From positions 29,473,496 through 29,537,495 of the forward strand of contig NC_054709.1 in the NCBI RefSeq assembly GCF_016097555.1: 64,000 bases of DNA, in the 5' to 3' direction. Of this stretch, positions 59,138-64,000 are shown in pieces. Below the pieces are notes generated by a model. The model searched no databases. It worked only from the letters and a program-made list of their open reading frames with translations, and was not told the DNA's origin. The position numbers and the translations under genes were made by a program. The stretch is from Gigantopelta aegis. Its lineage: Eukaryota; Mollusca; Gastropoda; Neomphalida; Peltospiridae. Within the stretch, counting starts at the first letter, position 1; the number at the start of each line of letters is the position of its first letter.

Positions 59138-59535
59138 GAGCACCGTGGTCTAGTGGATAAGCTGCTAGACAATCAAGCTGACAACAGTGGTTCAAATCCC
59201 GTCAAAGTTGGCTTATACTTTAATTAATCTTTTTCATCTATCACCCTCTACCTCTCATTCTCATGATCTCAATATAAAACATTCCGATTTTTTCCAAGCC
59301 AGTGCATCACGACTGGCATATCAAAAGCTGTGGTATGTACTACCCTGTCTGTGGGATGGTGCATATAAAAGATCCCTTGCAGCTAATGGAAAAGAGTAGC
59401 CCACAAAGTGGCGAAAGCGGGTTTCCTCTCTCTATATATCTGTGTGGTTCTTAACCATATGTTTGACACCATATAACCGTAAATAAAATGTGTTGAGTGC
59501 GTCGTGAAATAAAACATTTCCTTTATTTCCAATTT
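59138..59535 (+). mobile_element. SINE type A (plus) with an unusual tRNA-like head
   Basis: Body and tail 59,295-59,535 are type A. A tRNA-like stretch precedes it at 59,138-59,212 (GGTCTAGTGGATAAGCTGC as A box, GGTTCAAATCCCG as B box), separated by about 80 bases. The stem halves do not pair, so it is not a functional tRNA. Confidence 0.7.
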
Positions 59536-59540
59536 TTCTA

Positions 59541-61125
59541 TGATTTCAATCTGTTTTGGCACTCTCATCAGTTTATTCTGACTTTCTCTTCTGAACTGTC
59601 CACGTCATCACCTTCTTGAAATTTTCACATAGTATAGATATATTCTTATATTACTGGAATGCCCAAACAATCGTAGGTCACCGAACAAAATGTTGATCCA
59701 CGGACCATAAAGTGAATAGGTGTATGAATCACTATGACGTTTCCTTTTTTTCTTGTGTTATCTAATTAATTTTAAACTCTTGTAATACAACAAAGCGAAC
59801 AGTAGATGTGTTGCCTAAAATGACAACAAGCAGACACACAAGTACATATCTTCACTACTAAAACGGAGTTTTAAATACATTGGAACTAAAGGAAAAAGTG
59901 ACTTTTTAAAACTTTACTATTTACTTTACAATTGCATACAGAATCTAAAAGTCATTGCACCTTTTTAATTTTTGCACATATGGTAATGCTGGACGAATAT
60001 AAGATAATAAAAATATACTGTCACCGATAAAACCTTTTTTACAGTCAGAGTTTGAAATGCCCCAAACATAGATACAAATTCATAAAAAGTCCACCATAAA
60101 TCGTTTGAGCACTTTTGTTTTAAAAACAGTTTCATTTGAGTGATCAACTATGTTCTTAAAAACACAAACAGTACAAATAATATTATTTTCCATTTAAAAA
60201 AATCCATTGTATCTACTGAAACTGAAGTCATAAAATGATCTAGTCAAATAAATTACTCTAAGATGTGTGATAGTTTATTGAATAAGAAGACAAAATGAGT
60301 CCTGTGATTGCCGTCCATTTTATGACTAACATGGAAATACATTCTACATCTATTGAGAAAAAAAATAAAAATAAAAATAAAACGCTAACCGCCCCTCCCT
60401 CGAAAACCGTTAACTGGACTCGAGTACCCATGCAAGGAATAGAATAGGATAGGATAGGATATCATATCAACGTACCTATAGCCAATTAAGGTTCAAGCGC
60501 CGTGCAAGGAAGATAATTCTCATTTAAGTAGATTTTTTACGTCATTTTGCCTTATGCTTGCAGCCAGTTACATTACAGGGCTGTGAGAACGCGTGAATGC
60601 AATACAATGGCATGATTTAGCATCCATGTTCAGCGCTGGAATTAAGATGCACAAAGCTATTTAACTGTATTCCTTAGTCTCATTATCATCAAGTGTTGGG
60701 TACTTCGGTCCGGGTCGAGTTTGACCCTCGAGTACTCGAGTCCAATAGTTTGGACTCGTGGAGGGCCTACCACTAGGACAGTGCATGAACGGAACTGTGC
60801 AGTTTGTGGAAGTTGTGATTATGTGTAACGACGATCAGTCGCTTGCTATGATAAAAACTTTTCACCGTTTAACTTATTATTATTATTATTTTAAAATATA
60901 TTTGTTATATGGACTATAGCGAAATATTCAATGATATAAATGGTTTGTTATTGTAGCGAAATACCATTTAGGGCTTGAAAATATTTTCACATTTTCAAAT
61001 GTATGCAGATCAGTACAGAAAATGGCAAAACGTTAAACTGACCCGCGATGAAATTATTATTATAATCAACATTTTATTATTAAATCTGTGCTAATATCAT
61101 TTACGTTTATATTTATTAATATATA
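59541..61125. other. No gene seen
   Basis: AT-rich; only the dispersed repeat at 60,385-60,512 and CTCGAGTACTCGAGTC-type palindromes at 60,715-60,760 stand out. Confidence 0.45.
60385..60512 (+). repeat. Dispersed repeat shared with 44,770-44,875
   Basis: Both hold ATAGGATAGGATA, AACGTACCTATA, CCAATTAAGGTTCAAGC and CCGTGCAAGGAA; both also have CTCGAGTAC-type sequence nearby. A mosaic with a type C SINE tail. Confidence 0.7.
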
Positions 61126-61142
61126 ACTTATAATTGTTTGAA

Positions 61143-61358
61143 ATCGTTTGTTTTGTTTAACGACACCACTAGAGCACATTGATTAATTAATCATTGGCTA
61201 TTAGATGTCAAACATTTGGTAATTATAACATATAGCATCAGAGAAGAAATCCGCTACATTTTTCCATTAGCAGCAAGGGATCTTTTATATGCACAATCCC
61301 ACAGACAGGATAGCACATACCACGGCCTTTGATATACCAGTCGTGGTGCACTGGCTGG
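61143..61358 (-). mobile_element. 5'-truncated SINE type B (minus) with 17-base target duplication
   Basis: TTTGTTTTGTTTAACGACAC to GTCGTGGTGCACTGGCTGG. AACTTATAATTGTTTGA flanks both sides (61,126-61,142 and 61,359-61,375), so the head was already missing at insertion. Confidence 0.92.
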
Positions 61359-61869
61359 AACTTATAATTGTTTGACGTCCAAATATAAAAAAATAACGAA
61401 GAATTCGATGTACATAAAATTTTCCCATCCTTACCCATTTTATCTTCATTGTATAGTTGCTTGCAAGATGACTATATAGTCTCTTGTTATCTCTACGAAT
61501 TTATTTGTACAGTCACATGGTATATTTTGGCTTTGCTGTGTCAAGTGAATACAATAATTTAGCCACTTAATTTAATTAAACTATTGATACAAAACAATGT
61601 TTAACTTATTTAAATGCATATAAATGGCTAAATATTATTTACATTTTGTTCCTAAGTAGATTGGACGAAGAATAGAAAGCTAAACATTTCATTATTATTA
61701 TAATACCATATTAATAAGCACAAATTCACAAATTACTGAGGTAGAACTTGAACGTGAAGTGTTTTAATATGCCTCTATACCACTAGGGTTTCAGGCATGT
61801 CCGTCACGAGTTTGCAAAGAGCAGGTGAATGGAAACTGGCTTGTGAACAAGAATGCACAGATTCCATTG

Positions 61870-61918
<49 letters not shown>

Positions 61919-61924
61919 ATACTT

Positions 61925-62235
61925 ATACGTATTTTGTTTAACGACACCACTGGAGCACATTGGTTTATTACTCATCGGCTGTTGGATGTCAAACATTTTG
62001 TAATTTTGACATAATATATAGTCTTTGAAAGGAAACCCGCTACATATTTCCATTAGTAGTAAGGGATCTTTTATATGTATCACCCCATAGACAGGATAGC
62101 ATACGTCACAGCCTTTGATATACCAGTCGTGGTGCACTGGCTTTAACGAGAAATAGCCCAATGGGCCCACAGACGGGAATCGATCCTAGACCGACCGTGC
62201 ATAAAGTGAGCGCTTTACCACTGGGCTACGTCCCA
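61925..62235 (-). mobile_element. SINE type B (minus), full length
   Basis: TTTTGTTTAACGACACCACT tail to GAGCGCTTTACCACTGGGCT head. It abuts the LINE fragment at 62,237. Confidence 0.9.
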
Positions 62236-62236
62236 C

Positions 62237-62680
62237 CCTTGTGCCGTGCCCGTATTGGCCATACGTCTTTGACGCATTCATTTATTTTAAAGAAGGACCC
62301 TCCCCCTCAGTGTGAACATTGTCAGTGTACACTGACTGTGCACCGCATTTTGGTGGAGTGTGATCATCTGAAGCCGACGAGAAATGATATAATATTTATT
62401 TAGCAACAGAAATGTTTTGAAATGTTTTAAAATTTCACCCAGAATTAATTTTAAAGTTTTAAAAACATTTTGATTCCTATACAACATTTTAAAATATACT
62501 TTACCTTGATTTATGCATTGTATTATACCCCATCCCACAAAGCTCCTTACCCTGTGTTTTTATATAATTATATAAATACTATTTTCATGTACTACCTTTT
62601 GTGACACCCAATAGCCGATGTGTATTTCGGTGCTGGGGTGTCGTTAAACATTCATTCATTCATTCATTCATTCATTCACG
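62237..62680 (+). mobile_element. I-clade-like LINE 3' fragment (C-terminal zinc motif)
   Basis: CRARIGHTSLTHSFILKKDP, PQCEHCQCTLTVHRILVECD, HLKPTRNDI: the C-terminal CCHC-type region of the same LINE. It ends GACACCCAATAGCCGATGTG, GTGCTGGGGTGTCGTTAAAC and (ATTC)n. Confidence 0.87.
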
Positions 62681-62886
62681 CCCCGCCCACATAGCTTACA
62701 AAATGCATGTTAAAAATCCAATGAAGGTAACTGTGCGTCACTACTAGGGACAGGTTTTTTTTATTATTTCATCAGAAATTACATAAGTAACCAACGAGGC
62801 ACACTTCATGGCTGGTGCAGTGACAACAGAACCAGTATACCATCATGAATTCTCAGAAACTGTGCCAAAAAAACAGTTTATTCACA

Positions 62887-63041
62887 TAGAGAATAATACA
62901 TCAGTGGCCGTTAGGTACCATTTATCTTACATCGAGTTGTTTTAAAATGTATAAAAACAAGCGAACGCGAGTTTGGTACGTTTTTAAACAACGAGTTGTA
63001 AGATAAATGGTATCCAAGGGACACGAATGTATTATTCTATT
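62887..63041. mobile_element. Palindromic MITE of the AGAATAATACATG family, second copy
   Basis: AGAGAATAATACATCAGTGG, GGTACCATTTATCTTAC, GAACGCGAGTTTGGTACG, GTAAGATAAATGGTATCC, GAATGTATTATTCT. Full inverted arms about 65 bp long. Confidence 0.85.
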
Positions 63042-63127
63042 TCTTACATATCCTAAAAAAATCAGGTTTTAAGCAAATTTTTAAACATCTGACTGAAAGT
63101 TATTTAGCCTACAGCCCTTGCACTTGC

Positions 63128-63172
63128 CTGTAGTCCGATGGCTTAACCACTGCGCCACCGAGGCCGGTTTTT
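63128..63172 (-). mobile_element. SINE type C head fragment (minus)
   Basis: GCCTGTAGTCCGATGGCTTA, ACCACTGCGCCACCGAGGCC. Only the head remains. Confidence 0.75.
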
Positions 63173-63721
63173 CCTATCAAATGTTATAGCAAATAAGTCC
63201 AACAATCGGAGAAACCGGAATTCTTGTGAAGCTGAAATTTCGGAATCCACCTAGTATATTCTTGAATCTAGGGCTATCCCAAACTAAAATCAACTGTCAA
63301 AGTCTGTGCCTATGAAAGTGTATACGGACCTCTATGGCAGGGCCTGGACTATGTGGAAATTACCGTGAATACAATTTTTTTCCTTTGTCATTTTTTTTTT
63401 TTTTGCCGTGACTATTTTCGTCATTTCCAGGGTGGTACTACATTTATATTTACCGTCAAAACAACAGCACACAGTAATAACACAATGTAATAACAATAGT
63501 ATAATACAAGCATCAAACACCGATGCATATCAGTTTGTGGTTAGAAAATACGCCATACTATCTTATAAGACAATTAGGACCTCCTACGTCTGGGTCAACA
63601 ACACATACCACGCCCTTTGATATTCCGGTCGTGGGACACTGGTTTTATGAACATGAAAGTCAGATACATAATTATAGGAAAAAGCAGTATTATTTATACC
63701 CCATTCCCGGTTTCTTTTGTT

Positions 63722-63800
63722 AAAAGTGTAGGTGTATTCACCGATACATCTACACTTTTCCTCCAAAAGTGTAGGTGTATTACTATACACCTACACGACC
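63722..63800. repeat. Two tandem hairpins with AAGTGTAGGTGTAT arms
   Basis: AAAAGTGTAGGTGTATTCAC/CGATACATCTACACTTTT is one hairpin; GTGTAGGTGTATT/ATACACCTACAC directly follows. A degenerate third unit is AACTGTAGGAATATTCACCG to TAGATACACCT (63,803-63,835). Confidence 0.8.
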
Positions 63801-64000
63801 AAAACTGTAGGAATATTCACCGATTAGATACACCTCGTAAAGTGGGTATAAGTATTACATATTATGATTCTGACATGTTTTAAAACTTTTGATATGCTGA
63901 TTTCAGATTAAGATCTTTCGAACTGAATTAGTTTTATACATAATTTATGCGTTATTACTGCATTGAGGCACGGTGGTAGTCTGTAATAAAGGAGCAATTT

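Noticed and set aside
59138-59212. Possible tRNA gene with A and B boxes
   Set aside because: The acceptor-stem halves do not pair and SINE type A sequence follows, so it is a SINE head.

Overview
The window looks like a piece of a mollusc nuclear genome, most likely a gastropod. It has intron-rich animal genes, long simple-sequence tracts, abundant tRNA-headed SINEs of the kind seen across molluscs, LINE 3' ends with (CATT)n tails, a Tc1-like transposon and many palindromic MITEs. I cannot name the species. There is one 200-base assembly gap (46,435-46,634).

Genes. (1) 9,816-34,106, minus strand: a complete 11-exon KLHL18 orthologue (BTB-BACK-Kelch, CUL3 adaptor). All exon phases agree and the hand splice gives 569 residues. 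(2) 36,764-46,088, minus strand: a small secreted protein of about 153 residues in four exons, with a signal peptide and two thyroglobulin type-1 domains. (3) 51,559-56,967, plus strand: the 3' part of MRPL45 (mitochondrial ribosomal protein L45). Three exons are found; the N-terminal exons and one short internal exon are not. (4) 47.9-48.4 kb: an I-PpoI-like His-Cys box endonuclease domain on the plus strand, tail to tail with minus-strand open frames of unknown function, beside a 70-bp direct repeat spaced 2.5 kb apart.

Layout. 1-9.8 kb has no gene and is filled with SINEs, MITEs, a (GAA)n tract and minisatellites. 9.8-34.1 kb is KLHL18; its introns hold most of the tandem arrays. 34.1-36.7 kb is repeats. 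36.7-46.1 kb is the thyroglobulin-domain gene, with LINE and SINE insertions in its introns. 46.4-50.9 kb is the gap, the endonuclease region and a 33-bp minisatellite. 51.5-57 kb is MRPL45, with a retroposed segment at one splice donor, a SINE at one acceptor and a Tc1 element in an intron. 57-64 kb is repeats without a recognisable gene.

The most striking pattern is that many minisatellites are anchored on splice junctions. In KLHL18 the exon 5, exon 6 and exon 7 donors and the exon 11 acceptor have each been tandemly copied together with flanking intron, and the exon 10 acceptor abuts another array. The exon 7 array has 57 copies of an 85-bp unit. The exon 11 array also exists in inverted orientation in the preceding intron, so exon 10 sits between long complementary arrays. 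The acceptor of exon 2 in the neighbouring thyroglobulin-domain gene shows the same behaviour.
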